Below, one piece after another: positions 7,533 through 16,757 of a stretch of 64,000 nt of DNA. The stretch spans positions 62,001-126,000 of the forward strand of contig CAVWFT010000001.1 of assembly GCA_963754445.1 (NCBI GenBank). Direction: 5' to 3'. The notes below the pieces were generated by a model that saw only the letters and a list, made by a program, of their open reading frames with translations, was not told the origin of the DNA and ran no database searches. Source of the DNA: Bog-473 sp963754445. Lineage in GTDB: Bacteria; Actinomycetota; Acidimicrobiia; Acidimicrobiales; RAAP-2. Each line of letters opens with the position of its first letter. Positions within the stretch are counted from its first letter, which is position 1. Made by a program: the position numbers and the translations under genes.

Positions 7533-8633
7533 ATGAGCGCGCGCACATGTGTTCGGTCCGCACTTTTGGCAGTGGTCAGCGGCTTGACGGTCCTGGCTGT
7601 ACCGATGGGGCAACCAGCCGGCGCGGCAAGCCCGCCTCCGCAGTATTACGTCGCCTTGGGGGACTCGCTTTCGACCGGGACGGGCTCGAGTGGAGGTGCC
7701 GACTATGTCAACGACCTCTTCTCCTACGCCCAACCCCATATCCCCGGTCTCGAGGTGGTGAACCTGGGTTGCGGCGGCGAGACGACGACCACCATGATCA
7801 ACGGGGGCGTGTGCTCCGGCTATTCGACTGGCAGCCAACTGGGGGATGCCGAGGCATTCATCGAGGCTCACCCGGGGCAGATTGCCTTCGTGACCATCGA
7901 CATCGGTGCGGACAATGTCATCGGGTGCTCATCGACGGGAACGATCAACAAGGCCTGCTTCCAGGCAGGACTGGCCCAGGTCGAACGCGACCTACCTCAC
8001 ATCGTCGACGGGCTGAGGTCGGCAAGCAGCACGGTGCCGATCGTGGGGATGACCTACTACGACCCCAACCTGGAGTTCTGGTTGAACGGATCATCGGGCC
8101 AGCAGCAGGCCCGCAAGAGCGTTCGGTTGCTGCAAGGTCTCGACAGCGTGCTCGAGAGTGACTACGCCGCCGGCGGCGCAGCCGTCGCCTCCGTCTTCCA
8201 GCGGTTCGGCACTACGAACTTCACGGATTCCGGCATCTGGGATGGTCAGAAGGTGCCCGTCAACGTCGAGACGATTTGCAACTGGACGTGGATGTGCACG
8301 CCCGGCGGCCCGACCATCCACGCCAACAACGCCGGGTACACCCAGATCGCTGACGCCTTCGAGAAGGTCCTCACGGTGGCACCGACGCTCTCGGGGTCGC
8401 CGCCCTCTGCCACCGTAGGGCAGGTCTATTCATTCGCGTTTGCCGTCGGAGGAATCCCGTCGGCGCAGGTCCACGTCGAGGGTCAGCTCCCCGAGGGCCT
8501 GCAGCTGTCCAACCAAGGAGTCCTACTCGGGACACCGTCTCGGGCGGGGACATATTCCTTCTCCGTCAAGGTGTCGAACGGCAGCGGCGCCAGCGTGACG
8601 ACACCTGAGACCCTGACGGTGACGCCGGCCTGA
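7533..8633 (+). CDS. Secreted SGNH/GDSL esterase with C-terminal Ig-like domain
   Basis: 366 residues from ATG 7533 with a signal peptide ending near GAASPPP. Block I is VALGDSLSTG with the catalytic Ser at about 45; VNLGCGGETT gives the block II glycine; DIGADNV carries the block III Asn; the final catalytic pair is probably in PTIHANNAGY. After about residue 285 comes a separate putative Ig fold (SGSPPSATVGQVYSF...GTPSRAGTYSFSVKVSN) of the kind that ends in repeated beta strands. It probably hydrolyses an extracellular ester or lipid; substrate unknown. Confidence 0.9.
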   Translation: MSARTCVRSALLAVVSGLTVLAVPMGQPAGAASPPPQYYVALGDSLSTGTGSSGGADYVNDLFSYAQPHIPGLEVVNLGCGGETTTTMINGGVCSGYSTGSQLGDAEAFIEAHPGQIAFVTIDIGADNVIGCSSTGTINKACFQAGLAQVERDLPHIVDGLRSASSTVPIVGMTYYDPNLEFWLNGSSGQQQARKSVRLLQGLDSVLESDYAAGGAAVASVFQRFGTTNFTDSGIWDGQKVPVNVETICNWTWMCTPGGPTIHANNAGYTQIADAFEKVLTVAPTLSGSPPSATVGQVYSFAFAVGGIPSAQVHVEGQLPEGLQLSNQGVLLGTPSRAGTYSFSVKVSNGSGASVTTPETLTVTPA

Positions 8634-8707
8634 TCAGCAGTAGGCGGACGGCCGGAAAGGGAGCGATACCGGCTCGGAGGCTGCTCGAGGGCCCATAGGC
8701 TCTGACG

Positions 8708-9124
8708 GTGATGCAACCGTCGCCCTTGAATCTGGACCGGCTCGAACGGGCGCTGCGCGAGAGCTGGTCGGTCGACAGTTGCGATCCGATCGACGCCGCC
8801 AACTGGAGGCCGGAAAATCCTGCTCTCGGCCAGTGCGGCGCCACCGCCCTCGTGGTGCGAGATCTCCTTGGGGGAGAGCTTCTCGAAGCCGAAGTCCTCT
8901 TCTCGAGCGGGGCCCGGCAGGGGTTCCATTACTGGAACCGCCTGGCCGAGAGGGACATCGACTTCACCCTGGACCAATTCGCGCCCGACGAAGTCGTACA
9001 GGCTCCCCAGGTGGTCGATGGACCCCCGACGGTCACCTGGATCGTGGAACCGCAGTACCGCATTCTGCGCGAACGCGTGCTGCGCTCGTTGGAGGCGGAC
9101 GATCCGACGCTGACCCTGGTCTGA
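8708..9124 (+). CDS. YunG-like conserved protein
   Basis: 138 residues (an alternative start is ATG 8711). It matches the YunG pattern: ERALRESWSVDSCDP, then WRPENPALGQCGATALVVRDLLGGELL with an invariant-looking Cys at about 43, and FHYWNRLAERDIDFTLDQF with His and the Asp-containing strand. The Cys/His/Asp arrangement suggests a papain- or transglutaminase-like fold, but no activity is established for the family to my knowledge. It stands alone between the esterase and a decayed hydrolase. Confidence 0.8.
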   Translation: MMQPSPLNLDRLERALRESWSVDSCDPIDAANWRPENPALGQCGATALVVRDLLGGELLEAEVLFSSGARQGFHYWNRLAERDIDFTLDQFAPDEVVQAPQVVDGPPTVTWIVEPQYRILRERVLRSLEADDPTLTLV

Positions 9125-9170
9125 CCAGGTCCGCACGACCGCTTCGGGTGCGTGGGTCGTCGGGAGCGCC

Positions 9171-9475
9171 TCACTCCTCGACACATGCCAGGAGGTCTGC
9201 GTTTGACGGTCTCCGCTTGCGTCGTGGGCATTCCGTGCGACAAGCCGCTGGAGGTTTGCGCGTGCCGTTCTGCACGAGGGCGGCCCTCCGAAGTCCGGAA
9301 TCGGCGTAGGCAACGATCTGATCATCGTCTCCGTGCACCACGAGGAGCGGGACCGAGGCCTTCCTGAGGTCTTCGGTGAAGTCGGTCTGCGAAAGGGCCA
9401 CGATGCCGTCGGAGTGCGCGTTCGCGCCACCCATCCTTCCCTGGCGCCACCCACCGATCCGGACCTTGATGCGAG
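9171..9475 (-). pseudogene. C-terminal remnant of a chloroperoxidase-like alpha/beta hydrolase
   Basis: On the complement, WRQGRMGGANAHSDGIVALS, then QTDFTEDLRKASVPLLVVHGDDDQIVAYADSG, matches the second half of non-haem chloroperoxidase-type hydrolases, including the catalytic Asp of GDDDQIV. The next segment, SHGMPTTQAET with the catalytic His, is in another frame, and NADLLACVEE returns to the first frame. A stop at about 9476-9478 closes the frame upstream and the nucleophile half is gone. It is a decayed gene, not a product. Confidence 0.75.
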
Positions 9476-9641
9476 GCTAGCCATCGACCTCCAACCTGAT
9501 GGAGCGTGGCACCCGAGCGTGCTGCGGCCGCCGAGATTGTTGCGGAATCAACCGAAGACAATCGTCAGCCCATCGCCGGACGAACGGTTGTACTGTTCCC
9601 TGGGTTCACGGCGAATGCCGGACGGGGGAGGTGTGAGGGTC

Positions 9642-10919
9642 ATGACTGACCTGATCGAACGGGTTGACGCAGCTTTTTTGGACAGGGACCGGGGCGTGCA
9701 ATCCGGAGCGCGGGGGTCAGAAGAGAGCGGGGACGAGAGCCCCAGGGGCGTCGGGCGCCCGCTGGCGGTCGTGCTGGCCGTGACGCTCGGGGGCTCGGCG
9801 ATCCTGCTCTTTGCCATGGCGTCGGGCCACCTCCACGGAGTCAGGGCCACGGTGGGGGTCGTGGCCGCCCTCTTCCAGGTCGGATTGGCCGTGGGCGTCC
9901 TGACTCGGCCCTCGAGATCTGTCTACGTCACCGGGGCTGTGGTCAATGTCGCCATCGCCTTGTTCTGGCTCGCCATCCGGGGCCCACAGTCAGTCTCAGC
10001 GACGTCGGCCGGTATCGGCGTCGCTCTCTCGGGAGTGGCCGTGCTCGTCGCTGCGGCCCTGGCGCTGCGGCCGAATCTCGGAGAGACCTGGTCGTCGGGC
10101 ACGTCCGTCATCGGGTCGCTTGTCCCCGTGGCCGTTGCCGCTCTTGCTGTGGCCGGACTGTTCGCCTCGAGCAACGCAGCGGCGCCGGCAGCCCCGAAGG
10201 CGGCCGATCCCGGTGGTGCAGCGGCCGCCGCCGCGCTGGCATCCACGGTGAAGGTGCCGGGAGAGAACTCGAAGACCTTCCAAAGCATCGTCGCCGGCAA
10301 CGACACCGAGCAGTCCGAGCTCAAGAAGTGGGTACCGCTCGATGCGAGCGATCAAGCGATCTTGAGCCAGCAGTTGTCCGAATCCCTGCAAGCGGCAGAG
10401 CGCTACCCGACCGTCGCTTCTGCCAAAGCAGCCGGGATGATCCTGGCCGGTGGCATGGCGCCGGGTGTCGGTGCGCACTATCAGGACATCAGCGGTGACG
10501 TCTTCAAGGGCATCAATCCGGATGGATCGGTCAACCCGTTGTATCCGGCATCGTGGATCTACGCCAGCACCGCCGACAACGCGCCCGTTGTCGGCGTCAT
10601 GTACATATCGATGGCCGCACAAGCCCCATCGGGGTTCATCGGCCCCAACGATCACTGGCACCAGCACTCGAACGTCTGCGTCCAGTTCGCCCATGGAAAG
10701 ATCGGTGTGCCGTTCGCTGCTGATCAGAACATCACGCCCCAGGAGTGTGCGGACGTGCACGGCGACTTCATGAAAAAGACCGTGTGGATGGTCCACGCAT
10801 GGGTGGTGCCGGGCTGGGAGAGCCCACAAGGCGTGTTTTCTCACGACAACCTGCACGTCTACTGCCCGGGTAACACGGACCTGACCAACGCCATCGGCTT
10901 CTGCGACCGCCAGTCCTGA
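9642..10919 (+). CDS. Membrane protein with His-rich extracytoplasmic domain (copper operon gene 1)
   Basis: 425 residues from ATG 9642, with GGAGG ten bases upstream. About five hydrophobic segments fill residues 40-185, followed by an Ala/Pro-rich linker and an outer domain of about 240 residues. The end is rich in possible metal ligands: NDHWHQHSNVC, ECADVHGDFM, WMVHAWVVPGWESP, SHDNLHVYC. I do not recognise a named family. It heads a three-gene unit with CopC-CopD and YcnI-like genes (40 and 25 bp gaps), so a role in copper binding or delivery at the outer membrane face is a reasonable inference. Confidence 0.75.
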   Translation: MTDLIERVDAAFLDRDRGVQSGARGSEESGDESPRGVGRPLAVVLAVTLGGSAILLFAMASGHLHGVRATVGVVAALFQVGLAVGVLTRPSRSVYVTGAVVNVAIALFWLAIRGPQSVSATSAGIGVALSGVAVLVAAALALRPNLGETWSSGTSVIGSLVPVAVAALAVAGLFASSNAAAPAAPKAADPGGAAAAAALASTVKVPGENSKTFQSIVAGNDTEQSELKKWVPLDASDQAILSQQLSESLQAAERYPTVASAKAAGMILAGGMAPGVGAHYQDISGDVFKGINPDGSVNPLYPASWIYASTADNAPVVGVMYISMAAQAPSGFIGPNDHWHQHSNVCVQFAHGKIGVPFAADQNITPQECADVHGDFMKKTVWMVHAWVVPGWESPQGVFSHDNLHVYCPGNTDLTNAIGFCDRQS

Positions 10920-10959
10920 TCCGATCGAGGACACGACTGGCGGACAGGCGCGCTCTCGC

Positions 10960-12828
10960 GTGACCAGGCTGCGACGAACTTCGGCGCTCGGTGCGCTGCT
11001 CTGTCTCACGATCGTGGGATGGGCGACGCCCGCGGCGGCGCACGCCGCGGTGACGAATTCCTCGCCGGCGGAGGGTGCTCACCTGGCCCATGTACCCCAC
11101 ACGGTGACCATCGACTTCGACCAACCGGTCCAGCCCGACGACGGCGGCCTGATCGTGTTGAACTCATCGGGGCAGCACGTCCAGGTGAGTTCGGGGCATC
11201 CGTCGCCGGCGACGCTGACGGCCACCTTGCCCGCCTCATTGGGGTCGGGGGCATACGTCTCGGACTACACGGTGACATCGGTTGACGGGCACGTGGTCAG
11301 CGGCGGCATCGTGTTCCTGGTGGGCCATGTTCGGGCTGGGGCGGTCGCCGCCTTGTCCACTCGTCCCCGGACCTCGTTCACGACGTGGATCGATGATCTC
11401 GGCCAGTTCCTGACGTATCTCGGTGTGCTGGTCGCAGCGGGTCTCGCCTTCTTCCTGGCCTTCGTGATGCGCGACGGGACAGAGCAGCGGAGGCTGCGGC
11501 GATGGACCTACGGGGCTGTCGCTCTCGGGTTCTTGGGCATGGCGGTGACCGGCGGGGCCCAGGCGGCGCTCACCGGCGGTGGCCCCGGTTCCCTGGCCCA
11601 CTGGAGCATCGTCCGCCAGTCCTTCGGCGGGAAGTTCGGTCAGCAGTGTTGCGCTCAGATCGTCGGGCTGGCGGCCTGCCTCGTGTCGCTCCACCTCCGC
11701 ACGACGCTGGCGCGTCAGTTCGCGGCCTTCTACGGCCTCATCATCGCCGCAGGGGCCTTTGTGTTGTTCGGCCACGCCATCGTGTCGCCTGAACGGTGGC
11801 TCAGTATCCCGGCCGACATCGTGCACGTCGTCCTTGCCGCCATGTGGGCGGGAGGACTCGTCGGCCTCGTCACTGTGCTCAGGTCCCGCACCCGAGCCGC
11901 CCGGCGAACGGGGCAGTACTCGCTACGGCACGAGTCGAACATTGGAAAAGGGGCACGGCATCCCCAGGGTGCGGCCGTACCTCGCGTCGTGGGAATGGGA
12001 ACCTCGACCGCGGTGCTCGAGCGTCCGGCACCTCCTACTGGCGTGTCCGACGAGAATGCACTGACTGACGAAGACCGTGCGAACCCGAGGCCGATTCCGG
12101 GAGACGGTGGGGCACTCTTGCGCGAGACCGTGGGGGTCGTCGGGCGCTTTTCCACCCTGGCCGGAATCTCGTTCGCCGGGATTGTCGTGGCGGGAACGCT
12201 CCTTGCCATTGCCGAGGTCGGTTCCGTCGCCAATCTGTTCGAGACCGGCTACGGCCAGCTTCTTCTGCTCAAGATCGCCCTGGTCGGCCTCCTCTTGTTC
12301 TTGGCCGGCTACAACCGTTACCTCCTCCTGCCCGGGCTCGTTTCGACGGGCGTGGCGCGTCCCGAGCTCGTTGCTCGCGGCTGGCATCGCCTGGTATCTA
12401 CCGTGCGCCTCGAAGCATTTGGGATGGTGGCGGTGCTCGGTGTGACGGCTGTCCTGGCCAATGGGACGCCTAGCAACGGCGCGGCGGCGCCACCGGCAAT
12501 TCCTTTCTCTCAGACCCAAACGTTCGGGGGCGGTCACGTGTCACTGCACATCACGCCGAACCAGGCGCTCGTCAACAACTGGGTCGTGCAGTTCACCGGC
12601 TCAGCGGGAGATCCGGCCGAGCTGGCAGAGAGCGTTTCGGTCTACCTCGTGCTCCCTTCGCAGAACGTAGGACCGATCGAGACTGATATGACGAAGGTGG
12701 GCGTTGGCAGATTCGTACTGGCCAACAGCCCGAATCCGCCGATCGTGGGCAAGTGGCAGATCGTGTTGCAAGTGCAAGTCTCGGAGTTCAGTCAGCCTGA
12801 CGTCAGCTTTGTGGACACCGTTCAATAG
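10960..12828 (+). CDS. CopC-CopD fusion copper-resistance protein
   Basis: 622 residues, GTG start. The signal peptide ends at AAAHAAV, leaving the copper-ligand His near the mature N-terminus; the CopC domain continues with SPAEGAHLAHVPHTVTIDF and ends in TVTSVDGHVVSGG, which carries the second His. Then come the CopD helices, including FVLFGHAIVSPERW and IVHVVLAAMWAGGLVGLV, interrupted by a roughly 70-residue hydrophilic insert, then LLLLKIALVGLLLFLAGYNR. A beta-rich C-terminal domain (about 520-622) resembles the YtkA/FixH type. It should bind periplasmic copper and pass it through the membrane domain. Confidence 0.92.
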   Translation: MTRLRRTSALGALLCLTIVGWATPAAAHAAVTNSSPAEGAHLAHVPHTVTIDFDQPVQPDDGGLIVLNSSGQHVQVSSGHPSPATLTATLPASLGSGAYVSDYTVTSVDGHVVSGGIVFLVGHVRAGAVAALSTRPRTSFTTWIDDLGQFLTYLGVLVAAGLAFFLAFVMRDGTEQRRLRRWTYGAVALGFLGMAVTGGAQAALTGGGPGSLAHWSIVRQSFGGKFGQQCCAQIVGLAACLVSLHLRTTLARQFAAFYGLIIAAGAFVLFGHAIVSPERWLSIPADIVHVVLAAMWAGGLVGLVTVLRSRTRAARRTGQYSLRHESNIGKGARHPQGAAVPRVVGMGTSTAVLERPAPPTGVSDENALTDEDRANPRPIPGDGGALLRETVGVVGRFSTLAGISFAGIVVAGTLLAIAEVGSVANLFETGYGQLLLLKIALVGLLLFLAGYNRYLLLPGLVSTGVARPELVARGWHRLVSTVRLEAFGMVAVLGVTAVLANGTPSNGAAAPPAIPFSQTQTFGGGHVSLHITPNQALVNNWVVQFTGSAGDPAELAESVSVYLVLPSQNVGPIETDMTKVGVGRFVLANSPNPPIVGKWQIVLQVQVSEFSQPDVSFVDTVQ

Positions 12829-12853
12829 AACCGTCGGGTACGGAGGAGGAAAT

Positions 12854-13588
12854 ATGAGAAAGTGGGGACTGATGGTCGCGTGCGCGCTGACCTTCGTTCT
12901 GCTCGACGCATCTGCTGCGGCCGCACACGTCACGGTGAGTCCATCGAGCCTACCGCAGGGTACCGACGACGCCATTCTCACCTTCCGGGTCCCGAACGAG
13001 TCGGCCACCGCAACAGTGGTGGGCCTCAAGATCCAGTTTCCCCTCACGCATCCGATTGTCCTCCTGAACCCGGAAGCCGGGTCGGGGTGGCAAGTCAACG
13101 CAGTCAAGACGGCGCTTCCCAAGCCAATCACCACCGACGACGGAACCTTCACTTCCACCACCAGCGAGATCGACTGGTCTGCGGGAAACATTCCGGTGGG
13201 CCAATTCGGTGAGTTCAACGTGCTGGCACAGGGAATACCGACCGGCACGTCGAAACTGGTTTTCAAGGCCATTCAGACCTACAGCGACGGCACCGTCGTC
13301 TCATGGATCGAGATACCGGACAAGGCCGTACCGGACCCCGAACACCCGGCACCGACGATCACGCTGACCGCTCCGGGCTCGAGCGTTTCTGCAGGTTCGA
13401 CCACCGTTAGCACCGCAACGCCCACGGTCGAGACGGCCACGGCGGGGAGTTCGGGAACCTCTTGGCAATCAGTTACCGCTCTCATTCTGGCGGCGTTCGC
13501 GGTCGTGATCGCTCTCTTGGCCGTCTGGCTCGGCCGCCCTCGCTTCGGCGACCAGCCGCGCTCGCCGTCCCGCGAGAGTCAGGACTGA
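12854..13588 (+). CDS. ycnI: YcnI-like copper-binding membrane-anchored protein (DUF1775)
   Basis: 244 residues from ATG 12854 with GGAGGAG just upstream. The signal peptide ends AAAAHVTVSPSSLPQG; in YcnI the mature N-terminal His with a Trp binds Cu(II), and both the AHVTV start and a Trp strand (GSGWQVNAVK) are present. A Thr/Ser-rich linker at about 180-205 leads to one C-terminal helix (VTALILAAFAVVIALLAVWLG) that anchors the domain outside. It is the third gene of the copper operon; its stop is two bases from the convergent gene. Confidence 0.92.
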   Translation: MRKWGLMVACALTFVLLDASAAAAHVTVSPSSLPQGTDDAILTFRVPNESATATVVGLKIQFPLTHPIVLLNPEAGSGWQVNAVKTALPKPITTDDGTFTSTTSEIDWSAGNIPVGQFGEFNVLAQGIPTGTSKLVFKAIQTYSDGTVVSWIEIPDKAVPDPEHPAPTITLTAPGSSVSAGSTTVSTATPTVETATAGSSGTSWQSVTALILAAFAVVIALLAVWLGRPRFGDQPRSPSRESQD

Positions 13589-13590
13589 AG

Positions 13591-14076
13591 TCACCGACTG
13601 AGCGACCTTGAAGAGTCCAACTCGACCAGCGCAGCGGTGAGGCAGGCATGGAGGTCAGATGATCGGCCGATTCCATAGAGCGGGCCCGTCCCGTTCCGGA
13701 GAAGCCAACTGATCGTCGCGCTGCCCCGTGCCGGCATCGGCGACGGGGCGCGCAGCGTGTGGAGCGCTCTCTGGAGCTCCGGTGCACAGGCAGCGATCCC
13801 ATCGCGATTAAGTGGCGTGCGCGGACTTCTCGGTGCCGGTGTGCGGTGAGCCAGTTCGATCACATGTGCGAGATCTCGCGCCAGCCCGAGGCGCATCGTT
13901 GCCGACACGAGAACGCTGGCCCGGGCCGCGAGGAGCCTGCTTGCTTCGGGCGGGCATCCGGCTGCGAGCTGGCGATCGAGGGAAGACGCGAGGAGTCGAG
14001 CCACCAGCCGTACCCAGCGTCGATTTCGACACGAACGGAGCTGCCCATGCCTGTCGGCGTCGACCAGGAGCAGCAT
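13591..14076 (-). CDS. Actinobacterial conserved hypothetical protein
   Basis: 161 residues from ATG 14076, chosen for the GGGGAG ribosome site; the frame is open to a GTG at 14199. The body has a conserved-looking Arg/Leu/Ala helical pattern: LARLLASSLDRQLAAGCPPEASRLLAARASVLVSA, then a Pro-rich turn and SARG-like PARGSATISWLLRNGTGPLYGIGRSSDLHACLTAALVEL. No catalytic motif, signal peptide or membrane segment is seen. I recall similar short helical proteins in actinobacteria but cannot name a family. It converges on the ycnI-like gene. Confidence 0.6.
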   Translation of the reverse strand: MLLLVDADRHGQLRSCRNRRWVRLVARLLASSLDRQLAAGCPPEASRLLAARASVLVSATMRLGLARDLAHVIELAHRTPAPRSPRTPLNRDGIAACAPELQRALHTLRAPSPMPARGSATISWLLRNGTGPLYGIGRSSDLHACLTAALVELDSSRSLSR

Positions 14077-14252
14077 TTTCGCCGCTCCCCGAGAACCTTC
14101 CCCTTTCGGCCCGAGCGCGTGTCGGCCCCTGCCTCTGACCTGCGGCTGTTCGACAGCGCCGACGTCGTTTGCCGCTCGAAAGAACCTTGAACTGGTCACC
14201 GCTCCATCGTTGACTCGGACGCCGACAATCCGAAAGTGGCAGGATTGACAAT

Positions 14253-15308
14253 ATGCGCGACGTAACTGCCAAGAGGTCGATCGACGACTCGGACCTCCCA
14301 GAACCCTGCCCGGGCAGACGGCGGACGCAGGGGCGCAGCCACAGCATCGCGGTCGTCGTCTACGACGGATTCGCTCCCTTCGAGCTGGGCGTGGTGTGTG
14401 AAGTGTTCGGAGACGACCGATGGGTGGCTCCCGGTGACCCGTGGTACGAGCTCTTCATCTGCGCGGACGGTTCGAAGCCGGTGACAGCCGACACCGGCTT
14501 CGAAGTCGTGGTGCCCAACGGACTCGAGGCTCTGTCGAGCGTCGACACGATCATTGTGACCCCGACGTATCGACCGGCTGAAGTTTCCTCGCGCGTCTTC
14601 GTGGCCCTGCGCGAGGCTCACGAGCGGGGTGCTCGGATCCTGTCGCTCTGCGGTGGGGCGTTCGTCCTTGCCGAAGCTGGATTGCTCGATGGCCGCCGAG
14701 CCGCGACCCACTGGACGGATTGTGACGAACTCGCCCGTAGGTACCCGAACCTCGCCGTCGAGCCCGGCGTTCTCTATGTGGACGAAGGGGACATACTGAC
14801 GGGCGCTGGAAGTGCCGCAAGCATCGATCTCTGCTTGCACGTGGTCCGTCGGGACTATGGCAGCGAGGTGGCGACGAGACTCGCCCGCCAGTTGGTCGTT
14901 CCGCCTCAGCGAGACGGAGGACAGGCCCAGTACATCGATGCGCCACTACCCGACTTCAAGGGCCCCAATCTCTTCACCGAGACGTTGACCTGGCTGCAGG
15001 AGCACTTGGATGAACCGTTGACTGTCGAGGACTTGGCCGAGCGGTCCGCCATGAGCTCGCGTACCTTTGCTCGCCAGTTCGTTGCGTCAACGGGAACGAC
15101 CCCGTACCAATGGATCGTCCGGCAGCGTGTCCACCTCGCACAACGATTGCTCGAGACGACGGATCTGTCGGTCGAAGCCGTGGCGGAGAAGAGTGGGCTC
15201 TGCACAGCGGCCAATCTTCGCAAGCACTTCAACCGAATCATGCACACCAGTCCGCAGGCCTATCGTCGTGCGTTTCAAGGCCCAGTAACTGCTGGATCCG
15301 TTGCGTAG
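14253..15308 (+). CDS. GlxA/FtrA-type AraC regulator with DJ-1/PfpI-like sensor domain
   Basis: 351 residues. The N-terminal half is a class I amidotransferase-like domain (IAVVVYDGFAPFELGVVCEVF; nucleophile-elbow region ARILSLCGGAFVLAEAGLLDG with Cys), then DCDELARRYPNLAVEPGVLYVDEGDILTGAGSAASIDLCLH. The C-terminal half is an AraC double HTH (VEDLAERSAMSSRTFARQF and VEAVAEKSGLCTAANLRKHF...SPQAYRR). In FtrA/GlxA relatives the first domain senses metabolites and is not enzymatic. There is little ribosome site before the ATG. Targets are unknown; no same-strand partner follows. Confidence 0.92.
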   Translation: MRDVTAKRSIDDSDLPEPCPGRRRTQGRSHSIAVVVYDGFAPFELGVVCEVFGDDRWVAPGDPWYELFICADGSKPVTADTGFEVVVPNGLEALSSVDTIIVTPTYRPAEVSSRVFVALREAHERGARILSLCGGAFVLAEAGLLDGRRAATHWTDCDELARRYPNLAVEPGVLYVDEGDILTGAGSAASIDLCLHVVRRDYGSEVATRLARQLVVPPQRDGGQAQYIDAPLPDFKGPNLFTETLTWLQEHLDEPLTVEDLAERSAMSSRTFARQFVASTGTTPYQWIVRQRVHLAQRLLETTDLSVEAVAEKSGLCTAANLRKHFNRIMHTSPQAYRRAFQGPVTAGSVA

Positions 15309-15354
15309 CCGGTACCTCGCGTCGCGCCGGCGGGAGTCGGTAGAGCTTGCCTGT

Positions 15355-16410
15355 TTAGCCGGGGCTCGTCATGCAGGACGGTTTTGATCGTGTGCCATTG
15401 CTCTGTTGCGACACGATCGCTGGAGCCGATCCGACCATTGTTGTCGGAGTCTTGACCAGGTGGAGATTGTTGGTTTCAGAGGTGAAGCCCTCCTTGCTGC
15501 AGGTGGGGGCGAGATCAGCCCCGTCGCCGGTGGCGGTCATGACGTCGATGGTGGTGCCAGCACCGAATGTCGCCTGGGTACCGTTGCCATCCCCGAAGAC
15601 GTCGAACTCAGCGGCACTCCAACTCGAGGCGAGGTCAAGCATGCTGTCGGGATTGGAGGTTGCGTAGGCCGTTGTCGGTGTCGTGAGAACCGCTTGGTCG
15701 GATCCACCGGACGCAACCGATCCCTGCAACGAAATTTGGCCGAATTGTGAAGCCGACAGAGCGACTGCCCGCACGGCCGGGCTGTTCGTGAAGCAATCCC
15801 CTGTGCCGGTGACAGAGGTCCACTTTGTCGGGCAGCTTGGGCCATATGCGATGAGCCAGTACTGCATGAACACACGAGGCCGGAAGGCGGAGTCGGACGT
15901 CGTCACGAAGACGAACTGTTGCCAGGCCTGGCAGGTGGCCGGGATTTGGGCTGACAGGCAGGCACTCACTGGGGAGAAGAAGCTCGAGTTGAGCTGAAGG
16001 CTGAACGTGTCGGGTTTCTTGGTCCCTGAGACCCCCGGGACGACGCCCATTTCGGTGATCCCAGCACTGACCGACGGAAAGGATCCGGTCACGGTGTTCA
16101 AGAGGCCGCCGGAGGACACCGCCGAGTAGTCGGTCCCGTCCCCGACTCCCGACGGTGATGGGCTGCCGCCAACTGGACCGTAGGGCGTATCGGGTGCGGT
16201 CTGGCAGGCAACTCGGTGCCACTGTGCGACCGGGAACGATGCGGAGAAGCAGCCCGCGCCGGAAAGTGGCAGCGCGCGCATCGTCGTTTGCCACGACGAA
16301 GCGAACCCGGTTACCGAGCCGACCGGTCCGGACCCAAGCGTCAACAGGGCCGCCAGCGCCACCAAGGAGGTCGCGGTGAACGCGGCCGATCGATCGAGAA
16401 CTTGTTTCAA
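15355..16410 (-). CDS. Exported protein of unknown function, TTG start
   Basis: 351 residues starting at TTG 16410 six bases after GGGGGGCG. A signal peptide covers about residues 1-35 (FTATSLVALAALLTLGSGPVGSV). The mature part has paired cysteines (SGAGCF, RVACQT, VSACLSAQIPATCQ, GPSCPTKW, TGDCFTN) that suggest disulphides, an aromatic core WQQFVFVTTS, FRPRVFMQYWLIAYGP, and a C-terminal beta pattern AAEFDVFGDGNGTQATF. No enzyme motif was recognised. It may bind surface ligands or be structural. Confidence 0.78.
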   Translation of the reverse strand: MKQVLDRSAAFTATSLVALAALLTLGSGPVGSVTGFASSWQTTMRALPLSGAGCFSASFPVAQWHRVACQTAPDTPYGPVGGSPSPSGVGDGTDYSAVSSGGLLNTVTGSFPSVSAGITEMGVVPGVSGTKKPDTFSLQLNSSFFSPVSACLSAQIPATCQAWQQFVFVTTSDSAFRPRVFMQYWLIAYGPSCPTKWTSVTGTGDCFTNSPAVRAVALSASQFGQISLQGSVASGGSDQAVLTTPTTAYATSNPDSMLDLASSWSAAEFDVFGDGNGTQATFGAGTTIDVMTATGDGADLAPTCSKEGFTSETNNLHLVKTPTTMVGSAPAIVSQQSNGTRSKPSCMTSPG

Positions 16411-16757
16411 CTGACGCCCCCCGTCATCATGGCTGCAGCCCGGGTAGCAATGGTAGGGCCTGAGCCGTCATCGGTGGACCGGGAGATCGGGCATAAGGGC
16501 TCTCGTGGCGTTCGGCACGATGATCTCGAGGCAGCCGGTCCGCGAACCGCCATCGATCGGACCGTCATCTGTCGTCGCTTGTGGCTTAGCTCCAGCCGGT
16601 ATGGGGACGGTGCGGCCGCATCAGCGTTCAGGGCCAGTGCTCCAACGCACGAGCCCTTTCTTCCATGGTCAGCCCGAACTGGGCAGAGATCATCCGGGTC
16701 CGACCGAATGGAGTACTCTGCGCGGAATGACCTGCTCAGGGCCTAGGTAGCGTCCCC

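Noticed and set aside
5849..7546. Minus-strand open frame of 565 codons
   Set aside because: It is antisense to the MFS exporter and has the composition typical of a frame opposite GC-rich coding sequence.
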